Shown: positions 49,316 through 58,215 of the stretch, piece after piece
Numbering within the stretch: position 1 is the first letter of the stretch
Layout of the letters: each line of letters begins with the position of its first letter
Source of the DNA: Avoscillospira_A sp052117125
GTDB taxonomy: Bacteria > Bacillota > Clostridia > Oscillospirales > Oscillospiraceae
Direction of reading: 5' to 3'
DNA length: 64,000 bases
Assembly: GCF_052117125.1 (NCBI RefSeq)
Contig: NZ_JBQKJT010000009.1
Location: forward strand, 1-64,000
Program-made: the position numbers and the translations under genes
Notes under the pieces: model-generated
Told to the model about the DNA's origin: nothing
Database searches by the model: none
Seen by the model: the letters and a program-made list of their open reading frames with translations, nothing else

Positions 49316-50903
49316 AGCGCTTCTCCGCGCCCGGTTTTTACAGCTGTTCCGCACCTTGCTCCGCAGCGGACGCAAGGGTAAGCAGCGGACCGGCGGCAGT
49401 CTCATCTTATACGCCCTCCTGATGCTCTATGTGCTGGGCGTCTTCTGCTGGTTGTTCGGCTCCATGGCCGACACCCTCTGCATGCCCCTGTACCAGCTGG
49501 AGCTGGACTGGCTCTACTTTGCGCTTATGGCCATCACCGCTGTGGCGCTGGGCGTAGTGGGCAGCATCTTTTCCACCAAAAGCCAGCTCTTTGAGGCCAA
49601 GGACAACGAAATGCTTCTGGCCATGCCCATCCCGCCCAAGTGGATTTTACTGAGCCGTATGGTGGTGCTCTACGTCCAGGCGTTGTTCCTGGTGCTGGTG
49701 GTCATGGTCCCGGCCGCTGTTATTTGGCAGGTGCAGATCGGCCTAGCCCCGCTGGGTTTGGTGTTCCTGCTTTTGACCCTGCCGTTGCTGCCCTTGCTCT
49801 CTCTGGTGCTGTCCTGTCTCCTGGGATGGCTGGTGGCATTGCTGACGGCCCGCATGGCAAAGAAAAATATTGCCACGGTGCTTCTGTCCCTGGCATTTAT
49901 GGCCGCCTATTTCTACGGCTATACCCAGATCAATGAGCTGCTTCAGATGCTGCTGGCCAACGGTGAATCCGTGGCAGGAACAGTCCAGAAGGCCCTTTAT
50001 CCCTTCTATCAGCTGGGACTGGGCTGTTTGGGCAGCCCATTGGGCTTCCTGCTCTTTGCCCTCTGTGCCCTGGCGTCCTTTGCCGTCGTCTACGCACTCC
50101 TGAGCCGCAGCTTTGCATCTATCGTCATCACGCACCGGAGCGGAAAGAAAATTCGCTACCGGGAAAAGCCCCTCAAGGTGTCCTCCGTCGACCGGGCGCT
50201 GCTGCGGCGGGAGCTGAAACGGCTGTGGAACACCCCCAGCTATCTCCTCAACGGCTGTCTGGGCTCGCTGCTCCTGGTGGCTGGCTCCATCTATCTGGCG
50301 GTGCAGCAGCCCGTGGTGGCGGACCTGTTGGACTACCTGCCCCAGATGCGCCCTGTGGGCGTGGCCGTGGGCGTCGCCGCCGTGGCCTTCCTGGTGACCG
50401 TCGATTATCTGACCTGTTCCGCCGTCTCGCTGGACGGCAAGACCCTCTGGCTGGCCCAGTCCCTGCCCATCACCCCCTGGCAGGGCCTCCGGGCCAAACT
50501 GCGCATGGGCTGCTGGATTACCATGCCCCCTGTGCTCCTGGCCTGCGTCGTCCTGACCTGGGCCATCAGCCCCGGCCTGTGGGATGCTGTCCTACTTTTT
50601 GCTTTGTGCCTGGCCTACTGCCTGTTCCACAACCTGCTGGGCCTGGTGCTCAATCTGCTGATGCCCCGTTTGGACTGGGAGAGCGAGGCCTACGCCATCA
50701 AAAACAGCGGCAGCGTCATGGCCGCCGGCTTCGGAGAGATGGCCCTGATTCTGTGCCTGGGCTTCCTGACCTACTTCCTCTGGGACTTCTGCGGTGTGCA
50801 GTCTGTCCTCACCGTCTACCTCCTGCTGCTGGCCGCAGCCGACGGGCTGCTGTACCGGTGGCTCCGAACCAAGGGGGCCAAGCGGTTTTCCACCCTGTCA
50901 TAA
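49308..50903 (+). CDS. ABC exporter permease (ABC-2-like)
   Basis: A 531-residue membrane protein with about 12 hydrophobic segments in two halves separated by a basic cytosolic loop (SGKKIRYREKPLKVSSVDRA). Conserved-looking pieces are STKSQLFEAKDNEMLLAMPI near residue 90 and LDGKTLWLAQSLPI in the second half; both resemble the putative ABC exporter permeases of Firmicutes. Start ATG 49308 inside the ATPase gene end. Substrate unknown. Confidence 0.85.
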   Translation: MVKALLRARFLQLFRTLLRSGRKGKQRTGGSLILYALLMLYVLGVFCWLFGSMADTLCMPLYQLELDWLYFALMAITAVALGVVGSIFSTKSQLFEAKDNEMLLAMPIPPKWILLSRMVVLYVQALFLVLVVMVPAAVIWQVQIGLAPLGLVFLLLTLPLLPLLSLVLSCLLGWLVALLTARMAKKNIATVLLSLAFMAAYFYGYTQINELLQMLLANGESVAGTVQKALYPFYQLGLGCLGSPLGFLLFALCALASFAVVYALLSRSFASIVITHRSGKKIRYREKPLKVSSVDRALLRRELKRLWNTPSYLLNGCLGSLLLVAGSIYLAVQQPVVADLLDYLPQMRPVGVAVGVAAVAFLVTVDYLTCSAVSLDGKTLWLAQSLPITPWQGLRAKLRMGCWITMPPVLLACVVLTWAISPGLWDAVLLFALCLAYCLFHNLLGLVLNLLMPRLDWESEAYAIKNSGSVMAAGFGEMALILCLGFLTYFLWDFCGVQSVLTVYLLLLAAADGLLYRWLRTKGAKRFSTLS

Positions 50904-50915
50904 GGAGGGATTGCG

Positions 50916-51734
50916 TTGATCCGAACCAACTATCACAGTCATACCACCTGCTGCGACGGCAGAAATACCGCGGAAGAAATGGCGGCAGCTGCCTGGAACG
51001 CGGGGCTGCTGGCCTACGGCTTTTCCGGACACTGTTATGCGCAGCACAATCTGGACTTCTGCATGACGCCGGAGAGTACCCGGCAGTACGTGGCCGCCGT
51101 CCATACCTTGCAGGAGAACTACCGGGGCCGCATGGAGATTTATCTGGGTGTGGAGGCGGAGCTTCATGGAGAAGCGCCGACCTTCGACCGGGACTACACC
51201 ATCGGCTCGGCCCATGAGGTTCCTGTGGACGGGGGATATCTCAGCGTGGACCACACAGAAGAAATTCTCCGGCGTGGCGTGGCGGAGCACTTCGGAGGCG
51301 ACTGGTACGCCATGACCCGCCGCTACTTCACAGAGATGGCACGGATTTTGGACGTGACCGGCTGCGACTTCATCGGTCACTATGACTTGCCCACCAAATT
51401 CAATGAGGCGGGACGGTGTTTTGACGAAAGCGACCGCCGGTACCGGGACACAGCCCTGGAAGTCCTGGAGCACCTGTGCCGTCAGGGCGGTGTGTTTGAG
51501 ATCAACACCGGGGCTATGAGCCGGGGATACCGGACAGCGCCCTATCCGTCGGAACCGCTGCTGCGGGCCATTCAAGCGTTTGGCGGTGCCATTGTGATTT
51601 CCAGCGATGCCCACAGCGCCGACGCCATCACGGCCTATTTCGATCAGGCAGCCCAGTTGGCCCTCCACTGTGGGTTCCGGACCCACCGGGTGCTGCTGGG
51701 GGGGCGGTGGCAGGAGGTAGCCATTGAACCATAA
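50916..51734 (+). CDS. PHP-family histidinol phosphatase
   Basis: A 272-residue PHP-domain metal enzyme. NYHSHTTCCDG holds the first metal motif, SGHCYAQ and GVEAELHGE the second, IGSAHEV the third and IVISSDAHSAD the last. This matches HisK/HisJ histidinol phosphatases and would supply the phosphatase missing from the monofunctional HisB. It starts with TTG 50916 after AAGGAGGG. It sits 2.5 kb from hisZ, on the other strand, between the ABC exporter and the flippase-like gene. Confidence 0.85.
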   Translation: MIRTNYHSHTTCCDGRNTAEEMAAAAWNAGLLAYGFSGHCYAQHNLDFCMTPESTRQYVAAVHTLQENYRGRMEIYLGVEAELHGEAPTFDRDYTIGSAHEVPVDGGYLSVDHTEEILRRGVAEHFGGDWYAMTRRYFTEMARILDVTGCDFIGHYDLPTKFNEAGRCFDESDRRYRDTALEVLEHLCRQGGVFEINTGAMSRGYRTAPYPSEPLLRAIQAFGGAIVISSDAHSADAITAYFDQAAQLALHCGFRTHRVLLGGRWQEVAIEP

Positions 51735-51761
51735 AAGACCGGTATCCGGGAGGTGGAAGCA

Positions 51762-52787
51762 GTGAAGAAGAAAACCGGAAATCTGCTCTTTCTGGCGGCG
51801 GTGTTCCTGCTGACCCTTTGGAGCGTTTTCCACGGTCAAAACTTACGGGCGGTGCTCCAGGATTTAGCCCGGGCCGATTGGCGCTGTGTGGCGGCGGGCG
51901 TCCTCTGTGTGGTGGGGTTTATCCTGGGAGAATCCCTCGTCATCGGCTACCTGCTCCGCCAGCTGGGTGTGACGGTCAAACCGAGCCACTGCTGCCTTTA
52001 CTCCTTTATCGGCTTTTTTTACAGCTGCATCACCCCGTCGGCCTCCGGCGGCCAGCCCATGCAGATTGTGGCCATGCGGAAGGACCGGATTCCTGTGGCT
52101 GTGTCGGCGGTGGTTCTGGCCATTGTCACCATCACCTATAAATTGGTACTGGTGATTCTCGGCGGCGCTGTCATGCTGCTGCGGCCCCCACGGTTCATGG
52201 CGTTTCTGGCGCCGGCGGAACCGGTGATTTACCTGGGTATGGGTCTCAATGTGGTCTGCATCACCGTCTTGCTGCTGCTGGTGTTCCATCCAACGGCGGC
52301 GGAGGGGCTGGCCCGCCGGGCCCTGGCCCTGGTCCACCGCATCCGGCCCTTTCGCTCGTTGGAACAGCGTCAGGAACAGCTCCACCAGATGGTGGAACAG
52401 TACCGGGGCGCGGCATCCTTTTACCGGACCCACCGGGGCGTCATTGTTCGGGTGTTTGCCATCACCTTTGTGCAGCGGTGCCTGCTGTTCCTTGTTACAT
52501 GGTTTACATACCGGGCCTTTGCCCTGTCTCAGCAGCCTCTGTCGGTGGTGACGACGCTCCAGGCCATGATCTCCGTGGCCGCCGATATGCTGCCCCTGCC
52601 CGGCGGCATGGGCGTCAGTGAAAACCTGTTTCTCACCCTGTTTGAACCGGTGTTCGGGCCGGACCTGGTGCTGCCGGCCATGGTCATCAGCCGGGGCATC
52701 AGCTATTACACCCAACTGCTCCTCAGCGCGGTCATGACCCTGGCCGCCTCGTTCCTGCTGCGGGAGCCCCAAGAGAAAGGAACGTGA
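51762..52787 (+). CDS. Flippase-like membrane protein (UPF0104/LPG_synthase_TM)
   Basis: A 341-residue protein with about eight transmembrane helices. The family pattern is visible: SFIGFFYSCITPSASGGQPM near residue 82, and PLPGGMGVSENLFLTLF near 280. Members resemble the transmembrane half of MprF and move or modify lipids. GTG 51762 has GGGAGG eight bases upstream and is preferred over GTG 51753. It stands just before pssA and psd, consistent with a phospholipid role. Confidence 0.85.
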   Translation: MKKKTGNLLFLAAVFLLTLWSVFHGQNLRAVLQDLARADWRCVAAGVLCVVGFILGESLVIGYLLRQLGVTVKPSHCCLYSFIGFFYSCITPSASGGQPMQIVAMRKDRIPVAVSAVVLAIVTITYKLVLVILGGAVMLLRPPRFMAFLAPAEPVIYLGMGLNVVCITVLLLLVFHPTAAEGLARRALALVHRIRPFRSLEQRQEQLHQMVEQYRGAASFYRTHRGVIVRVFAITFVQRCLLFLVTWFTYRAFALSQQPLSVVTTLQAMISVAADMLPLPGGMGVSENLFLTLFEPVFGPDLVLPAMVISRGISYYTQLLLSAVMTLAASFLLREPQEKGT

Positions 52788-52790
52788 TCC

Positions 52791-53495
52791 ATGAAGTTTC
52801 TGGGCGTCTATGATTACACGGTCATTCTGACCTATGTGGGGCTGGTGTCGTCGGTGATCGGCATGACCCAGGCCATCCACGGCGATTACAAGGCCGCCGT
52901 GTTCTGTCTGGCCTTTTCCGGCGTCTGCGACGCCTTCGACGGCCGCATTGCCCGGACCAAAAAGGACCGGACCAATCGGGAGAAGAACTTCGGTATCCAG
53001 CTGGATTCCCTCTGCGATGTGGTGTGCTTTGGATTGTTCCCGGCGTTTATCTGCTATCTGCTGGGGGTCCGCGGTGTTTTGGGCTTGATTCTGGTGTGCT
53101 TTTACTGCCTCTGCGCCGTGATCCGCCTGTCCTTCTTCAATGTGCTGGAAACAGAGCGGCAGCAGTCCGAGGGCGTCTGCAACAAGACGTACCACGGTCT
53201 GCCCGTCACCTCCATGGCGTTTCTGCTGCCCATGACCTTCTGGCTGCAATTTGTCGTGTCACAACTGACGTTTCTCGTGCTGCTTCATGTGCTGCTGGGC
53301 GTGGTGGGCCTGCTGTTCATTCTGGACTTTCCGCTGAAAAAGCCGGGCCTGAAAACCATCCTGGCCCTGGTGGCGGTGGTGGCCGTTACCGTAAGCATCA
53401 TCTATGCCCGAACCCGGTTCCGCCTGCCCCATCCAGCCGACGAGTCCAACCCCGTGGTGGAGGAGATCATCGATGAGATCCAGGAGCACACCTGA
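52791..53495 (+). CDS. pssA: CDP-diacylglycerol-serine O-phosphatidyltransferase
   Basis: A 234-residue membrane enzyme of the CDP-alcohol phosphatidyltransferase family. The signature D-G-x2-A-R-x(n)-G-x3-D-x3-D is present as FDGRIARTKKDRTNREKNFG then IQLDSLCDVV. It makes phosphatidylserine from CDP-diacylglycerol and serine. Three bases after the flippase-like gene; its end overlaps psd. Confidence 0.93.
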   Translation: MKFLGVYDYTVILTYVGLVSSVIGMTQAIHGDYKAAVFCLAFSGVCDAFDGRIARTKKDRTNREKNFGIQLDSLCDVVCFGLFPAFICYLLGVRGVLGLILVCFYCLCAVIRLSFFNVLETERQQSEGVCNKTYHGLPVTSMAFLLPMTFWLQFVVSQLTFLVLLHVLLGVVGLLFILDFPLKKPGLKTILALVAVVAVTVSIIYARTRFRLPHPADESNPVVEEIIDEIQEHT

Positions 53496-54297
53496 GCCGT
53501 CCCGGAGTCTGCGGTTCCTCTACGGTACCGCTGTGGGGCGGCTGCTGCTGAAGCCCCTGGTGCAGCCGGGCCTGTCGCGGGCCGCCGGATGGCTGCTGTC
53601 TCAACGGGTTTCCCGCTGTCTGATCGACCCCTTTGTCCGGCGCAGCGGCATCGAACTGGGAGACTATCTGCCCGAGGAGTACGGCAGCTACAACGAATTT
53701 TTCTGCCGTCGCATCCGTCCGGAACTGCGGCCCCTGAGCGATGCGGCCCTGGTCAGCCCTTGCGATGGCCGCGCCTCGGCCTATCCCATCACCGGGGACC
53801 TCCGCTTTACGGTAAAGCATACCGTCTATACCGTTTCGACGCTGCTGCGGGATGAAGCGTTGGCCCGGCGGTTTGCAGGCGGAACGGCGCTGATTCTCCG
53901 ATTGGCTGTGGACGATTACCACCGTTATTGCTTTCCGGTGGACGGCACGGTGGGGGAGACGGGGACCATTCCAGGCCGATTCCATACGGTCCAGCCCGTA
54001 GCCAATGACCAGTATCCCATCTATAAGGAGAATGCCCGCCAGTATATGGTGCTCCACAGTGAGAAGCTGGGAGACCTGGCCATGGTGGAGGTTGGGGCGC
54101 TGCTGGTGGGCCGCATCGTGAACCATCCGGTCACAGGGACGGTACGACGGGGACAGGAAAAGGGCTATTTCCAGTTCGGCGGCTCCACGATTGTGCTTCT
54201 GCTTCCGGAGAACGTCACCCTGCCTCAGGAATTTTTCCGCAATACCGAACAGGGCTGGGAAACCCGGATTTACTGGGGAGAAAGCCTGCTGGATTGA
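53473..54297 (+). CDS. psd: Phosphatidylserine decarboxylase proenzyme
   Basis: A 274-residue proenzyme. Features: EEYGSYNEFFCRRIRPELRP, LRLAVDDYHRYCFPVDG (active His), and the self-cleavage site FGGSTIVLLLPE where the Ser of G-S-T becomes the pyruvoyl group. It turns phosphatidylserine into phosphatidylethanolamine. Start ATG 53473 (GGAGATCATCG upstream) lies inside pssA, so the two are translationally coupled. Confidence 0.95.
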   Translation: MRSRSTPEPSRSLRFLYGTAVGRLLLKPLVQPGLSRAAGWLLSQRVSRCLIDPFVRRSGIELGDYLPEEYGSYNEFFCRRIRPELRPLSDAALVSPCDGRASAYPITGDLRFTVKHTVYTVSTLLRDEALARRFAGGTALILRLAVDDYHRYCFPVDGTVGETGTIPGRFHTVQPVANDQYPIYKENARQYMVLHSEKLGDLAMVEVGALLVGRIVNHPVTGTVRRGQEKGYFQFGGSTIVLLLPENVTLPQEFFRNTEQGWETRIYWGESLLD

Positions 54298-54311
54298 ATG
54301 AAAATCCATAG

Positions 54312-54347
54312 AAAGAACCGCTGTCCGGCTAAGGACGGCGGTTCTTT
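54312..54347 (+). terminator. Terminator after psd
   Basis: AAAGAACCGCTGTCC / GGACGGCGGTTCTTT stem (one mismatch) with a six-base loop and T-rich end, 15 bases after the psd stop. Confidence 0.85.
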
Positions 54348-54387
54348 GTCCATACCACATTGCATATTATCAGGAGCAGATTGGGGC

Positions 54388-54563
54388 ATGGAATCCGAGT
54401 TGATTTACGACTATGCTGAATATTACGATGTCTGGACGGCGATGGCTACGAGTGGGAGCAGCTGAGAGACATGTATCACTGCGCTGTGCGAAAAACTGCA
54501 CAACGGAAAATCTCCCTTGACAAAGCAGAACGGCTATGGTATTATGCGGTTAGAAACAACTAA
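54388..54563 (+). pseudogene. Small frameshifted gene remnant
   Basis: From ATG 54388 the frame reads MESELIYDYAEYYDVW and is then lost; the next frame continues coherently as DGDGYEWEQLRDMYHCAVRK then LDKAERLWYYAVRNN to the TAA at 54561-54563. Joining them needs one frame change near 54432-54440 and would give a ~57-residue acidic protein. A consensus promoter and an operator lie inside its 3' part. The family is not recognised. Confidence 0.4.
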
Positions 54564-54614
54564 CCTCCAATGTGGAGGTATTTTTAAAGGGATGTAGTTA
54601 GAATAAACTAACTA
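54517..54614 (+). promoter_or_regulatory. DUF3793-flavodoxin promoter with two matching operators
   Basis: TTGACA (54517-54522), 17 bases, TATTAT (54540-54545). GGTTAG-N6-CTAACC (54548-54565) covers the start site, and TAGTTAG-N6-CTAACTA (54595-54614) lies just before the ribosome binding site. Both share GTTAG-N6-CTAAC, 48 bases apart. Between them CCTCCA-ATG-TGGAGG with a T-run could form a small terminator. DtxR-like or other metal regulators are plausible, given the downstream genes. Confidence 0.7.
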
Positions 54615-54629
54615 GAAAAGGAGGCATCT

Positions 54630-55181
54630 ATGTCGGAACAACTGCTGGTGCAGCACTGTTCGCCAACGCTGGCGGGATTGAAAACGGGCAGTCTCTTTAC
54701 CTGTGTCTGCGGCGACGGCGAGGCGATGGGGGAGACGGTGGCCCGATGGAACCGACGGCTGGCAGGGAAGGGACTGCGGTTGACGCTGCTGCGCCGTCGA
54801 AACGGACGGGCGCTCCTGTATCTGTTTCGGCCCGAGCGGCTCCAGCGGGACTTGTGCCGGGATGCGGCGGCGGCGCTGCTGCGGCCCCGGGGCTATGACA
54901 GCGACAGTGCCGAAGCGTGCCTGACCCATCTCCGGCGGCGGCTGGCAGGCAGCGTGGAATTCCCCCATGAAATTGGGTTGTTTCTGGGATATCCCCCGGA
55001 GGACGTCCGGGGATTTCTTGATGGCCGCACCGACTGCACCTGTGTCGGCTGCTGGAAGGTTTACGGCGATGCCCGGGCGGCGGAGAAGCTTTTTGACCGC
55101 TACCGGAAGTGTACCCAGGTGTACTGCCGCCAGTTGGCCGGCGGCAAATCAATTGAACGTCTGGCTGTGGCCGGATCATAA
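54630..55181 (+). CDS. DUF3793 family protein
   Basis: A 183-residue protein. The family hallmark is FPHEIGLFLGYPPEDVRGFL, followed by a Cys-rich CTCVGCWKVYGDARAAEKLF segment. Members usually stand near feoAB, DtxR-type regulators and flavodoxin in Clostridia, and are thought to be tied to iron supply, though the biochemical role is unknown. Start ATG 54630 after AAAAGGAGG. In an operon with the flavodoxin. Confidence 0.88.
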   Translation: MSEQLLVQHCSPTLAGLKTGSLFTCVCGDGEAMGETVARWNRRLAGKGLRLTLLRRRNGRALLYLFRPERLQRDLCRDAAAALLRPRGYDSDSAEACLTHLRRRLAGSVEFPHEIGLFLGYPPEDVRGFLDGRTDCTCVGCWKVYGDARAAEKLFDRYRKCTQVYCRQLAGGKSIERLAVAGS

Positions 55182-55225
55182 ACGTGTCATCCCATCCATA
55201 TGATGATAGAAAGGTTGGAATACAA

Positions 55226-55651
55226 ATGAGCAAGATCGCAGTGGTTTATTGGAGTGGAACAGGCAATACGGAAGCCATGGCGGCGGCGGTGGCCCAGGGT
55301 GTCAGCGATGCCGGCGGCGAAGCCGTGGTGAAGACCGCGGCGGAGTTTACGGCGGAAACGCTGGACCAGTTCGACGCAGTCGCCTTCGGCTGCCCGTCCA
55401 TGGGCGCCGAGGAATTGGAGGAGACGGAGTTCGCGCCCATGTTTGAACGCTGCCGCGGCGGCATCCGGGGGAAGCGGTTGGGGCTCTTCGGCTCCTACGG
55501 CTGGGGCGACGGCGAGTGGATGCGCAACTGGCAGGAGCAGGTCCGCGCAGACGGCGCCGACTTGGTGTCCGACGGCGTCATCTGCAACGAGGCCCCCGAC
55601 GATGAGGCCGTGACCGCCTGCCAGGCGCTGGGCCGGACGCTGGCATCCTAA
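55226..55651 (+). CDS. Flavodoxin, short chain
   Basis: A 141-residue flavodoxin. The FMN phosphate loop is WSGTGNTEAMA (residues ~9-19), with GCPSMGAEELEETEFAPMF and LFGSYGWGDGEWM as the two FMN-ring loops. It replaces ferredoxin as electron carrier under iron limitation, which fits the operator and DUF3793 neighbour. Start ATG 55226 after AAAGG-type site. Confidence 0.95.
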   Translation: MSKIAVVYWSGTGNTEAMAAAVAQGVSDAGGEAVVKTAAEFTAETLDQFDAVAFGCPSMGAEELEETEFAPMFERCRGGIRGKRLGLFGSYGWGDGEWMRNWQEQVRADGADLVSDGVICNEAPDDEAVTACQALGRTLAS

Positions 55652-55678
55652 ACAACGCACCAATGGCATAACGGAACG

Positions 55679-55717
55679 GGCGTACCGCAGGAATCGGCGG
55701 TACGCCCGCTTTTTCGG
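55679..55717 (+). terminator. Terminator after flavodoxin
   Basis: CGGGCGTACCGC/GCGGTACGCCCG stem, eight-base loop, then CTTTTT. Confidence 0.92.
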
Positions 55718-55832
55718 CAACACTGTGCGCACAGCATAGACAGGGACTTGCAAAAAGAAATGGAAAGGACAGGGATTCCGTATGCCATTTTCGGTAAAAG
55801 TGCATAGAAGTCCGCTTTCTGTGTATAATTGC

Positions 55833-55861
55833 TTGACGAATCTCTTAAAAAAACGTATGAT
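55833..55861 (+). promoter_or_regulatory. Promoter of the EAL-domain gene
   Basis: TTGACG (55833-55838), 17 bases, TATGAT (55856-55861), 50 bases before the GTG start. Confidence 0.75.
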
Positions 55862-55910
55862 GGTAAAAGAGATTGCATAAAACTTCCATGGGCGTCGGGA
55901 GGTGGACACA

Positions 55911-58157
55911 GTGACGGAGACAGCTATGAAGCACAAGCTCCACAGACTGACCCTGGGCGTTATAATCGTGGTTTTGGCGCTCTGCGTGGCGTCGGGCGGC
56001 GTGCTGTACTATCTGTATCAGTCTATGCAGGAGTCGACCCAGATGCAGCTGCAGGCAGAGACGCAGGAGTATAAAAAACGAATTCTCAAGCAGATCGATT
56101 ACAACTTCCAGTGTTTGCGGACGGCGGCCTCCATTCTGTCCTATGAGGATCTGGAGGACCGGGAGCGGCTGCATACGGTATTGCAGGCGGCCAACGGCAG
56201 CAATGATTTTGTAAACATGGCGTTGTTCACCCAGGACCGTATGGGGGTGATGACGCGGAGCGATGTGGATAATCCGCAATCGTTCCCACTGGTGCAGTGC
56301 CAGACGGATGTGATCGACACGGTGGAATCGGCGTTTGAGGGAAAGGAGAGCATTTCACGGCTTTTTTCCAGCGCCGACTTCAGGACAGCAGCCAACAATG
56401 AAAAGCTGTGTGTGTACAGTGTGCCGGTGTATAAAGGCGGATCGGTGGCAGGCGTTCTGGCGGCCTGCGACAACATCGGTATTTTTGAGGAAATACTCAG
56501 CGGCGATACGGTACTGGGCAGTAAGCGATATCTCCATTTGCTCAATGACCAGGGAGAGTTTCTCATCCGCTCGGCGTATTCCGTCATTAAGGAACAGCCG
56601 GAGACGCTGCTTGATGACTCCTTTATGCCGGAAGAGGCCCAGGAGGCGGCGCGAAGGGCATTTGCCAATCAGGAGAGTGCCTCCTCGTCCTTTGTCTATG
56701 AGGGCAACCGGTATCAGTTTTATATTGAACCGGTGGGCATCAACAACTGGTATCTCTACTGCGCCGATACGGATATGAGTACCTCCCAGTATATGGGCCA
56801 TATTCTGCTGGTGGCGGCGGTGGCGCTGTCTCTGGTGGTGCTGGTGGCGGTAGCCATCCTGTACCTGGGCTATATGGCATTCCGGCGCAACAGTGCGGCG
56901 CTGATGAAGCTGGCGTATTATGACCCGGTCACCGGCGCAGAGAACGCCGTCCGGTTTGAGCAGCGTCTGGAAGCCCGCAAGGCCCAGCATTTGCCTTATG
57001 GCATTGTGGCCGTCAATATCCACCGGTTCAAGTTTATCAATGAGCTCCACGGCTCCGCCGGCGGCGATCAGGTCCTGCGGGATTTGAAGACTGCCATTGA
57101 AGAGCAGATGCGTCCGGGAGAATTTTTCTGTCGTGATGCGGCGGACCTGTTCTATATTCTGATGGAAGATACGGACAAAGCGGTTCTGCGAGAGCGGGTG
57201 GAACGGCTCACCGCCGCCGTCCGCACATCGTGGCAGAAGCACTACGGCGGCGGTTTGGCTCTGTACTGCGGTGTGGCCGTGGGAGGCGACCGGGTTCAGG
57301 CGCTGCTGGCAATGCAGAGCATTCAGGCTTCCATGCAGACGGAGATTTCCTTCTACGATGCCAAGGTCCACGCAGAGGAACGGCGCAAGTGTCAGATTGA
57401 AAACACCATGAAGATTGCTCTGGAACAGGAGGAATACGAGCTGTTTTTGCAGCCTAAGTTCCGGCTGGACACCGGCGCCCTGGCCGGTGCAGAGGCGTTG
57501 GTCCGGTGGCGCAAGCACGACGGCACCTACCGGTATCCCAACGAGTTTATTCCCCTGTTTGAAGAAAACGGATTCTGTACGCAGCTGGACCTCTACATGA
57601 TGGATCAGGTGTGCCGCCAGCTGCGGCGGTGGATGGATGCGGGCCGGGTACCGATTCCCATTTCGGTCAACCAGACGCGGCTGCTGTTCTTCAGCGCGGG
57701 GTATGTGGAAAAACTCACCGCCATTGTCCGGAAATATGATGTGCCGCCCCGGTATGTGACGCTGGAGATTTTGGAAGGCGTGGCTACGGGCAACACGAAG
57801 GAGCTGAACGACGTCATCGATCAGCTCCATCAACAGGGCTTCCGGGTGTCCATGGACGACTTCGGCACGGGATATTCGTCCCTCAATGCGCTGTATCAGC
57901 TGAAAATCGATGAATTGAAGCTGGACCGGGGCTTTCTGGCCATGGCGGCCACCGAGGAGGACGCCGCCCGGCGGCGGGCGATTCTGGACCAGATCATCCA
58001 GTTTGCCCGGACTATGGGATTGGAAACGGTGGCCGAGGGTGTGGAAACGGCGGAGGACGAAGCCTTGCTGCGGGAGCTGCACTGTGACCTGGGACAGGGC
58101 TACTACTACAGTAAGCCCGTCGATGTGAAGACCTTTGATGAAACGTTTATGCAATAA
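55911..58157 (+). CDS. Membrane sensor with degenerate GGDEF and EAL domains
   Basis: A 748-residue protein. An N-terminal helix (~10-35), an extracytoplasmic Cache-like sensor (~40-290) and a second helix (~295-325) precede the GGDEF-like domain (~340-480), whose active-site motif is replaced by FFCRDAADLFYIL, so it is probably not a cyclase. The EAL domain (~490-745) keeps AEALVRW, SVNQT, VSMDDFGTGYSSLN, LKLDRGF and VAEGVET, so it should hydrolyse cyclic di-GMP. GTG 55911 has GGGAGG eight bases upstream. Confidence 0.9.
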   Translation: MTETAMKHKLHRLTLGVIIVVLALCVASGGVLYYLYQSMQESTQMQLQAETQEYKKRILKQIDYNFQCLRTAASILSYEDLEDRERLHTVLQAANGSNDFVNMALFTQDRMGVMTRSDVDNPQSFPLVQCQTDVIDTVESAFEGKESISRLFSSADFRTAANNEKLCVYSVPVYKGGSVAGVLAACDNIGIFEEILSGDTVLGSKRYLHLLNDQGEFLIRSAYSVIKEQPETLLDDSFMPEEAQEAARRAFANQESASSSFVYEGNRYQFYIEPVGINNWYLYCADTDMSTSQYMGHILLVAAVALSLVVLVAVAILYLGYMAFRRNSAALMKLAYYDPVTGAENAVRFEQRLEARKAQHLPYGIVAVNIHRFKFINELHGSAGGDQVLRDLKTAIEEQMRPGEFFCRDAADLFYILMEDTDKAVLRERVERLTAAVRTSWQKHYGGGLALYCGVAVGGDRVQALLAMQSIQASMQTEISFYDAKVHAEERRKCQIENTMKIALEQEEYELFLQPKFRLDTGALAGAEALVRWRKHDGTYRYPNEFIPLFEENGFCTQLDLYMMDQVCRQLRRWMDAGRVPIPISVNQTRLLFFSAGYVEKLTAIVRKYDVPPRYVTLEILEGVATGNTKELNDVIDQLHQQGFRVSMDDFGTGYSSLNALYQLKIDELKLDRGFLAMAATEEDAARRRAILDQIIQFARTMGLETVAEGVETAEDEALLRELHCDLGQGYYYSKPVDVKTFDETFMQ

Positions 58158-58165
58158 AATAGGTT

Positions 58166-58193
58166 GGGGCGTGCTGTGTTGGCAGCACGCCCC
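58166..58193. terminator. Terminator between the EAL gene and nitroreductase
   Basis: GGGGCGTGCTG/CAGCACGCCCC stem with a TGTTGG loop between converging genes; serves the EAL gene and perhaps the nitroreductase gene. Confidence 0.8.
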
Positions 58194-58215
58194 ATAATTG
58201 TATATTCTGATACGG

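Noticed and set aside
53404..53472. An upstream extension of psd
   Set aside because: It would lie inside pssA without a ribosome binding site; ATG 53473 has one and gives the usual protein start.
54388..54563. Programmed frameshifting in the small remnant
   Set aside because: No slippery heptamer or downstream pseudoknot is evident at the junction; decay is simpler.
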